A stretch of 64,000 nucleotides of DNA from Paraburkholderia dinghuensis (GTDB lineage: Bacteria; Pseudomonadota; Gammaproteobacteria; Burkholderiales; Burkholderiaceae), in the NCBI RefSeq assembly GCF_003837865.1, contig NZ_RQIS01000020.1, positions 1 through 64,000 of the forward strand, written 5' to 3'. Below, in pieces: positions 17,412 to 26,712 of the stretch (positions within the stretch are counted from its first letter, which is position 1; the number at the start of each line of letters is the position of its first letter). The notes beneath the pieces are model-generated. The model saw nothing but the letters and a program-made list of their open reading frames with translations. It was not told where the DNA came from and did no database searches. A program made the position numbers and the translations under genes.

Positions 17412-20174
17412 TCAACTATTGGGCATGACCACCCCCTCCTGCTGGGGGGCCACGGAACCTTTCAATGCGGGTATAGACCGGATAACGAGCTTTTCAAGCT
17501 CAACCACGAGGAAAAACAGGAATGCTCCGGCAACGAGCCAGATCCACGCCGACATGGGTAGACCCTCTGTGTCGAAGATTGCCTGAAACGGTAGTGCATA
17601 GGTGAACAGAAGCTGCAGCACCACGACGCCAGCTATGCCGTACCACATGTAAGGATTACCCATGTGCGCACGCACGGACAGCGATGAATTGAGCAGGTAC
17701 CGACTGTTGAAAAGATAAAAGACCTGACCCAGCGTGATGGCATTGACAGCAGCCGTGCGCGCCATCTGATCCGAAGTTCCCTGGGCCTTCATCCAGAAGA
17801 ACGTCGCGAGCGTATAGATCACGAGCGCCGCGCCGACGAACAGGATGCGCCAGATACCGAAACGGGTGACGATGGGCCGGTCGACTTCACGCGGTGGCCG
17901 GCGCATGACGTCTGCCTCGTGCGGCTCGAAAGAAATCGCGAGGCCGAGCGCGACGGACGTGACCATATTCACCCACAGCACCTGAGGCGCCGTAATTGGC
18001 AGCGTGAAGGCGAACAGGATTGCCACCGCGATCACGACGCCCTGGGCGACATTGGTTGGCAGAACGAATAACATCGCTTTCTCGATGTTGTTGTAGACCG
18101 TGCGCCCCTCCTTCACGGCTGCGGAGATCGAGGCAAAATTATCGTCGGCGAGGATCATCCCCGCTGCTTCCTTCGTTACCTCGGTACCCTTGATGCCCAT
18201 TGCGACGCCAACGTCTGCCTTCTTGAGCGCCGGCGCGTCGTTGACGCCGTCGCCTGTCATGGCGACGACCTGCCGGTTGGCCTGAATGGCCTTCACCAGC
18301 CTCAGTTTGTGCTCCGGACTCGCACGGGCAAAGACATCGACGTCACGCACGCATTCCTGCAGCGCCGCATCGTTCATCGCCTCGATCTCCGCGCCGGCCA
18401 CGGCCGTCTTCCCGTCGCCAATCCCAAGCATTCTTGCGATCGCGGCCGCAGTGATCTTGTGGTCGCCCGTGATCATCGTGACGCGAATACCACCGCCGTA
18501 GCATTCGCGCACGGCTTCAATCGCTTCCTTGCGCGGCGGGTCCATGAGGCCCACGAGGCCTAACAGCACGAGCGTTTTCGGCAAGTGCTGCGGACCCAGC
18601 CCGCCCGCTTCGAGTCCCGGGTTCGGCAGCCACGCAAGCCCCAGCACGCGATTTCCCTGCGCAGCAAGCCGGTCACCCTCCCTCGCGAAACGGTCGCGAT
18701 CGAGCGGCGCTGGACCTTGCGCCGTCTGCTGCCGGTCGCAATGCTCGATGATCACTTCCGGTGCGCCCTTGACCAGCAACATCTCGCCGTGCGTCGAGCG
18801 ATTCAGCGTCGCCATGAACTTGTGCTCGGACTCGAAAGGGATCGCGTCGATTCGCGGTGCGGCGGCCGTCTCTGCGGTCCGGTCCATGCCGAGCTTGGTG
18901 GCGAACGGATAGAGAGCGGCCTCGGTTGGGTCGCCCTCGACTTTCCATTTACCGTCATCTTCGAAGAGTGCAGCGTCGTTGCACAGAATGGACACGCGAC
19001 CCATCAGCGAAAGCACCTCGGGGGCGGCGCCGAGCCGCGTACCGCTCTCGTGAATCTCGCCTTCTGGCGCATAGCCGTTGCCGGTCACCGCATAGGCCGA
19101 CTCCGCCGTCACGACGGAGGTCACCATCATTTCCATCAGGGTTAGCGTACCGGTCTTATCGGAGCAGATGCGCGAAACGGAACCTAGCGTCTCGACCATC
19201 GGCAGGCGGCGAATGATGGCGTTGCGCTGAGCCATGCGCTGCACGCCAATGGCGAGTGTGATGGTGATCAGCGCTGGCAGGCCTTCCGGAATGACCGACA
19301 CCGCAATGCCGACGACGGCCTGAAATAGTTCGACGAACGTCATGTGTCCGAGCCAGTGGCCCCACGCGAAGAGCAACGCGCTGACGCAGACGATGACCAC
19401 CGTGATGACGTAGCCGAACTTCTTGATCTGGCGTAGCAGCGGCGTCTCGAGCACGCTGACTTCGGCGAGCATCTGATTGATCCGGCCGAGTTCAGTCTGG
19501 CTCCCAGTCGCCACGACGATACCGGTCGCCCGGCCGGACACGATCATCGTGCCGGAAAAAGCCATGTTCTCGCGGTCGCCGACCGTGGCTTTCGCGGATA
19601 CCGCAGCGGCGCTCTTCTCGGACGGAACGGATTCGCCCGTGAGCGCCGCTTCCTCAGTCCGCAGGTTCTTGGTGTCGGCAAGGCGGATGTCCGCGGGAAT
19701 CTTGTCGCCCGATTCCAGAAGCACGATGTCGCCCGGCACAACGTCTTCGGCCGGGATCAGGCGAACCGCGCCGTCACGCAAAACGCGCGCTTCCGCAGAA
19801 AGCATGTTGCGAATCGAATCGAGCGCCTTTTCGGCACGCCCCTCCTGGATGAAGCCCAGCAGCGAGTTGAGGATGACGACGGCGAAGATGATCGAGGCGT
19901 CGAGCCACAGACTCAGCATCAGCTTGACGAAGCCGGACACCAGCAGGACGTAAATGAGGATGTTATGAAACTGCGCGAGGAACCGTATGATAGGCCCACG
20001 TTTCTTGCCCTTCGGCAGGAGGTTCGCCCCGTACGTGCCCAGCCGTTTGGCAGCTTCTCCGGCATCGAGGCCTTGCGAAAGATCGGTGTTGAGTTGCCGC
20101 TCGAGCTCGCCTACTGGCATCGCGTGCCACGCCGTCGCATCCACGCCTGAAGCCGCAATCCCAGACATGTTCAT
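17412..20174 (-). CDS. P-type cation-transporting ATPase (P2, Ca2+/Mg2+/Na+-type)
   Basis: A 920-residue P-type ATPase. Order: N-terminal cation_ATPase_N domain (WHAMPVGELERQLNTDLSQGL), TM1-2, actuator domain with LTGESVPSEKS, TM4 with VIPEGLPALITITLAIG, the phosphorylated Asp in CSDKTGTLT (about residue 338), nucleotide-binding domain with VKGAPE, hinge TGDGVNDAPALKKADVGVAMG, and six C-terminal TMs. Type II features suggest a calcium or other divalent/monovalent cation pump. TM6 reads WVNMVTSVALGLAISFEP, lacking the Asp that SERCA-type calcium pumps carry after Thr, so ion specificity is open. AGGAG before ATG 20174 fixes the start. Confidence 0.92.
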   Translation of the reverse strand: MNMSGIAASGVDATAWHAMPVGELERQLNTDLSQGLDAGEAAKRLGTYGANLLPKGKKRGPIIRFLAQFHNILIYVLLVSGFVKLMLSLWLDASIIFAVVILNSLLGFIQEGRAEKALDSIRNMLSAEARVLRDGAVRLIPAEDVVPGDIVLLESGDKIPADIRLADTKNLRTEEAALTGESVPSEKSAAAVSAKATVGDRENMAFSGTMIVSGRATGIVVATGSQTELGRINQMLAEVSVLETPLLRQIKKFGYVITVVIVCVSALLFAWGHWLGHMTFVELFQAVVGIAVSVIPEGLPALITITLAIGVQRMAQRNAIIRRLPMVETLGSVSRICSDKTGTLTLMEMMVTSVVTAESAYAVTGNGYAPEGEIHESGTRLGAAPEVLSLMGRVSILCNDAALFEDDGKWKVEGDPTEAALYPFATKLGMDRTAETAAAPRIDAIPFESEHKFMATLNRSTHGEMLLVKGAPEVIIEHCDRQQTAQGPAPLDRDRFAREGDRLAAQGNRVLGLAWLPNPGLEAGGLGPQHLPKTLVLLGLVGLMDPPRKEAIEAVRECYGGGIRVTMITGDHKITAAAIARMLGIGDGKTAVAGAEIEAMNDAALQECVRDVDVFARASPEHKLRLVKAIQANRQVVAMTGDGVNDAPALKKADVGVAMGIKGTEVTKEAAGMILADDNFASISAAVKEGRTVYNNIEKAMLFVLPTNVAQGVVIAVAILFAFTLPITAPQVLWVNMVTSVALGLAISFEPHEADVMRRPPREVDRPIVTRFGIWRILFVGAALVIYTLATFFWMKAQGTSDQMARTAAVNAITLGQVFYLFNSRYLLNSSLSVRAHMGNPYMWYGIAGVVVLQLLFTYALPFQAIFDTEGLPMSAWIWLVAGAFLFFLVVELEKLVIRSIPALKGSVAPQQEGVVMPNS

Positions 20175-20496
20175 TCGCCGCTCCTGATTGCAGGGGGTTT
20201 CGGTCCAGGGCATCGGCCCCAACCATCAGGACCGCTCGTTGGCTGATCGGCTCCGTCACTTACTCACCCTGACCGCGAAGATATACCGCAGTTCGCGAGG
20301 CGAGGCTCGCAAGCCGGCCAGGCGCCGCACAGCCAGCGATAGTGACCAGGCATTCGCGCTGCAACACGACCGGATGCTTTGTCATCGGCTCAGTCCGGGC
20401 AAGCGAGGCGTCTGCCTGCACCGGACGAGCAGCTAAAGGAAACAAGCCGGCAAATTCGGCTTCCGCGTATTGCCGGCGGCGTCGATCCTTCGTCCG

Positions 20497-21438
20497 TCAA
20501 TGAGGCGGAAAAATGCCCGGTCCTGCCTGACCGCCAGACAACCCCGATTCGCCAACGGATGGATGCGAGCTGCGGAGGCGATCGTGCAGCCACGCGTCGA
20601 AAGCGTCCTGCACTTCGGCATGCCGCAGAGCAAAGTCGACCGTTGCCTGGAGGTAACCCAGCTTGGTGCCGCAGTCATAGCGCTTGCCAACAAACTCGTA
20701 GGCGAGCACCTGCTCATCCTTGAGCATCGAATGAATCGCGGGGGTTAGCTGGATCTCTCCGTTCCCGGCAGGCACCAAAGCGCGCAAATGCTCGAAGATG
20801 CTGGGCATCAGCACATAGCGCCCGGCAACGCCGAAGCTCGATGGTGCGGCTTCCGGCGTCGGCTTTTCCACGATACTGGAAACGTTGATCACACGTTCAT
20901 CCCAATGTCGTCCATCGATCACGCCATGGCTCGACGCTTCATGCGAAGCGAACTCCTCGACGGCCAGAACCGATGAATCGTAGTGGCTGAAAATATGAAC
21001 CATTTGCGCGAGGACCGGCGGCTGTCCCGTAAGCAGATCATCAGCGAGAATGATCGCAAAGGGCTCCCCGTCGATCAGCTTCTCCGCGCACAGCACAGCA
21101 TGGCCGAGACCGAGCGGTTCGGCTTGCCGGACGTAGACACATTCAACCTCCGGGGGCTTGATGCTCTGCACGAGTTCAACGAGCTTCTGATTTCCACGCG
21201 CTCTCAGCACATGCTCAACCTCGTAGGACTTGTCGAAATGATCTTCGATGACCCGTTTGCCGCGGCCAGTAACGAAGATCAATTCAGTGATTCCTGCGGC
21301 TATCGCTTCTTCAACGGCGTACTGGATGAGTGGCTTGTCGATGACCGGCAGCATTTCCTTCGGACTCGCCTTGGTCGCCGGCAGAAAACGCGTATCGATT
21401 CCCGCCACAGGGAACACAGCTTTATGAACACCAAGCAT
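20497..21438 (-). CDS. galU: UTP-glucose-1-phosphate uridylyltransferase (GalU-like)
   Basis: A 313-residue nucleotidyltransferase making UDP-glucose from glucose-1-phosphate and UTP. N-terminus: KAVFPVAGIDTRFLPATKASPKEMLPVIDKPLIQYAVEEAIAAG in overlapping pieces; later FVTGRGKRVIEDHFD, FAIILADDLL and GEIQLTPAIHSML are typical GalU. The phosphate-binding loop reads AGIDTRFLP where family members have AGLGTRFLP, so the second glycine of GxGTR is Asp. That could reduce or alter activity and recalls catalytically poor paralogues such as GalF. The length is normal and the rest looks intact. Monocistronic. Confidence 0.88.
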   Translation of the reverse strand: MLGVHKAVFPVAGIDTRFLPATKASPKEMLPVIDKPLIQYAVEEAIAAGITELIFVTGRGKRVIEDHFDKSYEVEHVLRARGNQKLVELVQSIKPPEVECVYVRQAEPLGLGHAVLCAEKLIDGEPFAIILADDLLTGQPPVLAQMVHIFSHYDSSVLAVEEFASHEASSHGVIDGRHWDERVINVSSIVEKPTPEAAPSSFGVAGRYVLMPSIFEHLRALVPAGNGEIQLTPAIHSMLKDEQVLAYEFVGKRYDCGTKLGYLQATVDFALRHAEVQDAFDAWLHDRLRSSHPSVGESGLSGGQAGPGIFPPH

Positions 21439-22482
21439 AATGGACTCACCCTATCAGGTAGGGGAAACAAAACGGCATCGAGCATCGCCTGGATCCGTGA
21501 CACCGCAGCCTCGCCACACCCGCCAACCGACGGTCGAACTGCGCTCCCACGCACAACGTTAGCCAACTTCAAATCGCTCTTGCCTGCCCCCTTACGAAAC
21601 AAGGCCTCATCGGCATGCGTCAGGCTAGCCGCCGAATCCCGTTCGCCGCGCACTGGCACGGTTTCACCGATGCCAACCGAACTTGTCGTGCCGGTACCGG
21701 CGGCTGAGCTTCTTGAAGAAGTTGGAACCAGGAATTAAAGCCAAATTTCAATTCAGACCGGTAAAAACTTTCCTGGCAACACGATAAAACGCACTGACAA
21801 GCGGTAAATCATTCCGCGCCTCCGCGCAGCGCACTTCAGAAATAAATCTATCTTCAGGAGAGCATCGACACTTTGGCGAATGATAGCTGTAAATTCAATG
21901 AATTCCCGCGATATTAATTGGCCGTTTTGCGCAATTGAACGATTAACCGTTTCAGAAATTAGTCTGGAAATCATCGGGGCACCGGTGCAATCCGGGTCAA
22001 GTCGCGCTAAACGGGCCGTGGAGGCTTGCAGCGATAAGCACCATAAGTCCGCGTTGTCATTGTAGGACCGCTGCGGCGCTCGGTGATGGCCTCGACGTTG
22101 CGGTGCTACGAACGCGTCCTGATATCGCTCCGTCACCTGGATTCCGTTTCCTCAGCTGCAAAAAGTACTCGCCTACCGAACGGCAAGGAAAATTCCGGTT
22201 CAGCCTGATCGTCAAAAACCTTTCTTAACATCGGGGTCGCACCTCGCGTGCCTGCTTGAAATCGTATCTCTCCCATACACTTGGTCATGCGTCGATCCGC
22301 AACTATATTACCGGGCATCATTCGCCTATCAGGCGAGCGGTACGGCACCGAGCGCATAATGCAATCACCTCGCCTTATGTAGAACGAAACTATGAGTGTG
22401 CACTGCATTCTCCGCAATCCGCTTGCGGTAAGCGTTCGGAAACATCTGCGTAAAGCGCAGGAATTTTCATGACGGAGGCGTG
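21439..22482. other. Kilobase-long gap, relatively AT-rich, with a possible PAS-like relic
   Basis: No intact gene supported. On the minus strand, 21834-21905 encodes EFIEFTAIIRQSVDALL, then KIDLFLK, which resembles the PAS-GGDEF linker of the neighbouring cyclase gene (IEFTAVIRDIADRV). The surrounding sequence is richer in A+T than the flanks, suggesting old or foreign DNA. The final 100 bp is the upstream region of the cyclase. Confidence 0.4.
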
Positions 22483-23769
22483 ATGTCGGACTTGTCCGCC
22501 CGGATCCGGGAATTCGTCGATGAAATTGCAGCGAGCGTTGCTGTAATCGCACGCGACGAGAGGGGGCAACTAGCGGTTTCTGCCTGTAATGATCAATTCA
22601 TTCAGATGACGGGCGGCAGGCAACCCGGCGCGGTCAAATCGCTACCGGCACCACTCGATACCCTGCTTCCTAACTATGCGCGAAACGACTTTCGGCAGTT
22701 GATCCAGGAGTGTTTTGATACCGGAGTCGCCCGGGAACTCGAGCAAGCCTATGACTTGAGGGATGGGACACACTGGTGGCGCTTGTCGTTGAAACCGTTC
22801 AGGCACAACGAAGGCGATCAGGCAAAGTTTGAAATCCTCGTGACAGGTCTCGAAATCACTTCGAAGATGCTGCTGACCCATGAGCTTGAAGTCAGCACGT
22901 CCCGTTTCCGGTCTGTCGTCGACGCCGCGTATGACGCGATCATTACGATGGACCAGCAGCACTGCATCACGCTGTTCAATCGTGCAGCAGAAAATCTTTT
23001 CGGCTACACGGCAGAAGAAATGCTGGGAAGGCCCATTACGAATCTTCTCCCTGAGCGTTACAGGGCCAATCATTCCCACTATGTGATGCAGTTCGCCCGG
23101 TCCCCGGTGCGTTCACGGCAGATGGATGAGCGCAACCGGGTGTATGGACTGCACCGGGACGGTACGCTGCTGCCGGTGGAGATCGCGATATCGAAGATCA
23201 ATGTGGGCGGATTGATCGAATTCACGGCGGTCATTCGGGACATCGCCGATCGTGTCCGACTGATGGATCTGCTTCAAAAGCAGGCCGTCACGGACGAACT
23301 AACCGGCCTACCGAACCGCAGGGAATTTACCGATACCGTCGACAACATCCTTTACACCGATAAAATACTCTCGGTTTTCATCCTCGACATCGATCACTTC
23401 AAGAACATCAACGACAGTTACGGACACGATATCGGCGACGAGGTGCTCCGCGTCCTGGCCAAGGTTGCCATGGGTTGCGACAGTCGCATCGGCGTTTTCG
23501 CCCGCTGGGGCGGCGAAGAATTCGTTGCGACGCTGCCGGGCGTGGGAATCGAACAAGCCCAGTCCGTTGCGGAAGAGCTGAGGACCAAGATCGAGCAGCA
23601 GAGCTTCGAGCACCCCTGGCGACTCGGCAAGCCGATTCCATTCACGGTCAGCATCGGTGTCACCGAGCGGTTACCCGGCGAGCGAGACGTTACGGCGCTC
23701 GTGAAGCGTGCGGATGAGGCTTTGTATCGCGCGAAAGAAAGCGGCCGGAACCGGGTTGAGGTCAACTAG
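22483..23769 (+). CDS. PAS-PAS-GGDEF diguanylate cyclase
   Basis: A 428-residue, apparently cytosolic sensor cyclase. Residues about 10-130 are a first, diverged PAS-like sensor; about 140-255 a canonical PAS (FRSVVDAAYDAIITMDQQHCITLFNRAAENLFGY, with a PAC segment LIEFTAVIRDI); about 260-428 a GGDEF domain with NRREF, DIDHFKNINDSYGHDIGD and an active-site GGEEF near residue 343. It makes c-di-GMP from GTP. The RxxD inhibitory site is absent: the corresponding positions before GGEEF are Ser and Gly. ATG 22483 is chosen over the in-frame GTG 22480 because GGAGG ends 5 nt before it. Confidence 0.92.
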   Translation: MSDLSARIREFVDEIAASVAVIARDERGQLAVSACNDQFIQMTGGRQPGAVKSLPAPLDTLLPNYARNDFRQLIQECFDTGVARELEQAYDLRDGTHWWRLSLKPFRHNEGDQAKFEILVTGLEITSKMLLTHELEVSTSRFRSVVDAAYDAIITMDQQHCITLFNRAAENLFGYTAEEMLGRPITNLLPERYRANHSHYVMQFARSPVRSRQMDERNRVYGLHRDGTLLPVEIAISKINVGGLIEFTAVIRDIADRVRLMDLLQKQAVTDELTGLPNRREFTDTVDNILYTDKILSVFILDIDHFKNINDSYGHDIGDEVLRVLAKVAMGCDSRIGVFARWGGEEFVATLPGVGIEQAQSVAEELRTKIEQQSFEHPWRLGKPIPFTVSIGVTERLPGERDVTALVKRADEALYRAKESGRNRVEVN

Positions 23770-24012
23770 TGCCGAAGGTCTGCTGAGCCAGTGCGATGGC
23801 GGTACGAGCGGTGGCCGCCATCCGCAGGACATGGCTCTTGAGCGCGATTCATGCGATCGAGCGCATGCCACTGGCGTTCGCTTTATCCTTCGCATCCCTG
23901 AATACTCTGGATTACTGAGCCACGGATCAGAACATCAGAACGTGTTGTGGTTTTCACCGTTTAAGCAAACACGCCTGAGCATCCGCAAAAACACGGCAAG
24001 ATCCCATTCAAA

Positions 24013-25008
24013 TCATGATTTGGCGGCGCGCTTCCGGGCACCGGACGATGACTTCGCTGCACGGCCCGTACGCGGCGCAGTGGCACCTGTGTCGGGCGAC
24101 GTCTGACGAAGGGGCTTGCTGCGTTCCGGCGACTGCGCGCCGTGACTCGCCCGCAAAGCCTCCAGATGTCCTTCCAGCATGCCCGCGCGATGGCGAAGGT
24201 CGCCTAGCTGCGACTGCAACGACTGGATTTCGGCGCGCGCCCCCTCTTCGAACCGGGCGGCACGTTTTGCGGCAGATTCGAACTCGCGCTGCAGCCGTGC
24301 ATTGGCTGTGCGCTCACGCTCGACCTCCAGCAACGCACGCTTTTCCGCCGCCTGAAGACGCGTTTCGGCAAGTTCGGTACTCGCCCGCTGCCTTTCGAGC
24401 TGGGACGCGAAATCAGCATGCGTCCGCGCGAGCGCGGCGTCGCGTTCGCGGGCCTCCCGCTCGAGGCGTGCAATTTCGCCCTCCAGCGAACCTCGCTTGG
24501 ACTCGGCGCTCGCGTGTGCTTGTTCCAGTTCGTGGATACGAACCTGCGCAGCGAGCAACGCGCTGGTCCGTTGTTCCAGGGCCGTTTCCGTGCGCTCGAG
24601 ATCGGCCTCGCGCGCGACAACCGATGCTTCGGCCGCCCGGCGCGCTTGCTCCACCTCGTCGCGCAACGCAACGAGCGACGCCTGGGCCGCCGTCGTTGCG
24701 CGCGTCCAGAGCGCGCCAATGAATTCGCCAGCCGCGCCTTGCAGGTCCTCCGGCAGGTCCGCGTGCTCGATTCGCACCCGGCTCTTTTCGCGCAAATCCG
24801 ACCAGAACTCCGCGAGCACGGCCGTGGGCGTGCCCATGCTGCCTCGGTGTACCAGCTGGTAGAGCCGGTTGGCCGTAGGCGTGATGCCGAAACGGAAGAA
24901 CATCAGCGCGCAAACTTCGCGATAAAGCTCGCGAGTCTTCGGGAACTCCGCCTTGAGCCGGTCGATGTCGGCGGCAAGGCGCGCTTCATCAGAAAGGGAA
25001 TCGGACAT
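24013..25008 (-). CDS. KfrA-type DNA-binding coiled-coil protein
   Basis: A 331-residue protein. The N-terminal about 110 residues match the KfrA_N DNA-binding domain (FPKTRELYREVCALMFFRFGITPTANRLYQLV; STPTAVLAEFW-like segment). From about residue 120 to 290 it is one long Ala/Glu/Arg-rich coiled coil (LEQAHASAESKRGSLEGEIARLEREARERD and so on), and it ends in a Lys/Ala-rich tail (SSGARKRAAKS). KfrA of IncP plasmids binds DNA and forms filament-like assemblies aiding segregation; chromosomal homologues are common in Burkholderiaceae with unknown roles. Start at ATG 25008, MSDSLSDEARL; the open frame continues to 25080. Confidence 0.8.
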   Translation of the reverse strand: MSDSLSDEARLAADIDRLKAEFPKTRELYREVCALMFFRFGITPTANRLYQLVHRGSMGTPTAVLAEFWSDLREKSRVRIEHADLPEDLQGAAGEFIGALWTRATTAAQASLVALRDEVEQARRAAEASVVAREADLERTETALEQRTSALLAAQVRIHELEQAHASAESKRGSLEGEIARLEREARERDAALARTHADFASQLERQRASTELAETRLQAAEKRALLEVERERTANARLQREFESAAKRAARFEEGARAEIQSLQSQLGDLRHRAGMLEGHLEALRASHGAQSPERSKPLRQTSPDTGATAPRTGRAAKSSSGARKRAAKS

Positions 25009-25080
25009 GAGTCGGTAGCCCAGGCTATAGACGTAAATAACATAGCGTAAAACGTCAAATTCCCAACTTTGGCGGACCAA

Positions 25081-25579
25081 CCACCTTGCAGGCGTCAGCG
25101 TCGCAAGGGTGACGCCAACGGGGACGGCGAACGCGTCCGCCTACGCCAAATCAGCTCCTGCTTTTTGCGGTGACGGCGCGAGTCCAACGATCAGCGACGT
25201 GACCCAACCCATCGTCCAGATTCCCCGCATCTCCATTCATATCGAAGCACCTCCGCCGAGATCGGCCGCCCAGATGAAACGCAGCGCACCGAATCGATGG
25301 AATTTTCCGTATCACAAATAAATCTGCGATCCACCCTGTCCTGGGGCAATCCGGGAATGTTTAACCGGTTGTGACAAGACGACGCACTCATCGCATTTTT
25401 GCGATCAATCAGGACAAACCCCGATTTTTCATCAATATTTGTCGTAAAGCATGGAAACCCAACTTCACAGCGATTGTGATACAGATATCTACGACTTTTT
25501 TGTATTCTCGTATCACTTCAGACGTCATCCGAAATGACTAGATCTGTTGAACCCGAATTACCCAACCAGGAGGAACGAT
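25081..25579. other. Gene-free regulatory region upstream of the diiron oxygenase cassette
   Basis: No coding frame supported. It contains three copies of GTATCAC or its complement (25309-25315, 25476-25482, 25510-25516) and is clearly more AT-rich near the gene than the flanking coding DNA, as expected for a promoter region. Confidence 0.55.
25476..25516. promoter_or_regulatory. Inverted repeat GTGATAC...GTATCAC upstream of diiron oxygenase gene
   Basis: GTGATAC (25476-25482) and GTATCAC (25510-25516) are perfect complements separated by 27 bp, 64-104 bp before the ATG at 25580. Known PaaX sites contain TGAT...ATCA-type palindromic halves, and a PaaX-family gene is the third gene of this cassette, so this is a plausible PaaX-like operator. 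A further GTATCAC at 25309-25315 could be an auxiliary site. Confidence 0.5.
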
Positions 25580-26608
25580 ATGGCCACGATCAAGGAACGC
25601 CTCTCAGACAAGATGGAATTCCCGCCTGAGACCCAGCAACCCAACGTCTACCCGCTGTCGTGGAACAGCCGGACGAAGAAACTGCAGGAAGTCTGGGAAG
25701 CGGCGCTGCGCGAGAACTGGGATCCGGAAAAACTGCCGTGGGACACCCTCGACCTCGACAGCTATAGCTGGGAAGAGCGCGAGTCGATCGCCTACTGGTG
25801 GACACTTCTGTCGGTGTTCGATGCCTCGGCGCCCCCGGTTTTCGCCGAAGCCCTGATCAAGACGTACGAAGTTCACGAAGAAGACCCCGTGCGCAAGTGC
25901 TTCTTCTCGGTGACGCGCGATGAGCAGAATCACGAGATCATGTGCGGCCTTGCGATCACGAAGCTGCTCGGCCACTCGGACCCGCTCACCTACCAGCCGA
26001 AGACCGAACTCGGCAAGCGCCTGCAGAAGAACGCGCAATGGCTGTACTACAACGGCGGCCGCTACTGGACCGGCTACAAGCAGGCCGTGCCGAAGTACGA
26101 CCTCGCGGTGCTGTTCAGCTCGTTCCTGATGGGCGAAATCGCCGCTGCGACCATCTTCAAGCAGATGTACGAAAACAGCCGTGAACCCGTGTTCAAGGAA
26201 GGCTTCAAGAACATCGGCCGCGACGAAGGCCGCCACATGGCGATCTGCATGGCCGTGATGGAACGCGACTACCCGGGCCTGAAGGAAGAGACGAAGAGCA
26301 TCGTCACGAAGCAGATCCGCGCCGGCTACCTGTTCCTGTCCGCCGTGCTGTTCGAGCCGCCGATGGAATTCTGGGACCTCCCGAGCGACTTCATCGCCAC
26401 TCAGCGCGAAGCCGAAGAAGTGGCCCGTCGCGCCGGTTTCGGCATCCCCTCGTATGAGGCGAAGCTGGAGAACTGGAAGAACGCGATGATCAACCTGAAG
26501 GGTGTGCTCGACCGCTACAACATTCCGTTCCCGGCGATTCCCGAAGTCGGCATCACCGGCCAGGAAATCAGCGACATCGAGATGGAAGACATCATCCCGG
26601 TGTTCTGA
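25580..26608 (+). CDS. Ferritin-like diiron oxygenase (substrate unknown)
   Basis: A 342-residue helical protein with a diiron carboxylate pattern: D81 (or E90), then E115-x2-H118 in RDEQNHE, then E186 in LMGEIAAAT and E216-x2-H219 in RDEGRHM. Spacings of 30-34 residues between the first ligand and ExxH in each half match AurF-like N-oxygenases and class I RNR R2-type proteins. It is not NrdB, because the radical Tyr context is absent. Paired with a 2Fe-2S/FAD reductase and a PaaX regulator, it probably oxygenates a small organic substrate. AGGAGG before ATG 25580 and strongly biased codons suggest high expression. The substrate cannot be inferred. Confidence 0.75.
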   Translation: MATIKERLSDKMEFPPETQQPNVYPLSWNSRTKKLQEVWEAALRENWDPEKLPWDTLDLDSYSWEERESIAYWWTLLSVFDASAPPVFAEALIKTYEVHEEDPVRKCFFSVTRDEQNHEIMCGLAITKLLGHSDPLTYQPKTELGKRLQKNAQWLYYNGGRYWTGYKQAVPKYDLAVLFSSFLMGEIAAATIFKQMYENSREPVFKEGFKNIGRDEGRHMAICMAVMERDYPGLKEETKSIVTKQIRAGYLFLSAVLFEPPMEFWDLPSDFIATQREAEEVARRAGFGIPSYEAKLENWKNAMINLKGVLDRYNIPFPAIPEVGITGQEISDIEMEDIIPVF

Positions 26609-26631
26609 TTCCGGCTAATACAGCTTGAATC

Positions 26632-26672
26632 GGCGGGTGGGCGGCCCCTTGATGGTGTGCCGCCCACCCGCC
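26632..26672 (+). terminator. 14-bp-stem hairpin between oxygenase and reductase genes
   Basis: GGCGGGTGGGCGGC (26632-26645) and GCCGCCCACCCGCC (26659-26672) are perfectly complementary with a 13-nt loop, starting 24 bp after the oxygenase stop. No T tract follows, so it more likely attenuates read-through or protects the upstream mRNA, giving more oxygenase than reductase. Full termination is possible. Confidence 0.65.
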
Positions 26673-26712
26673 AGTCTGCCTTGCCCTCACGTATTCAATC
26701 CCTCGAAGATCC

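Noticed and set aside
25580-26608. Diiron protein as a second ribonucleotide reductase R2
   Set aside because: The radical-Tyr context present in the true NrdB at 56.6 kb is missing, and its operon partners are an oxygenase-type reductase and PaaX.
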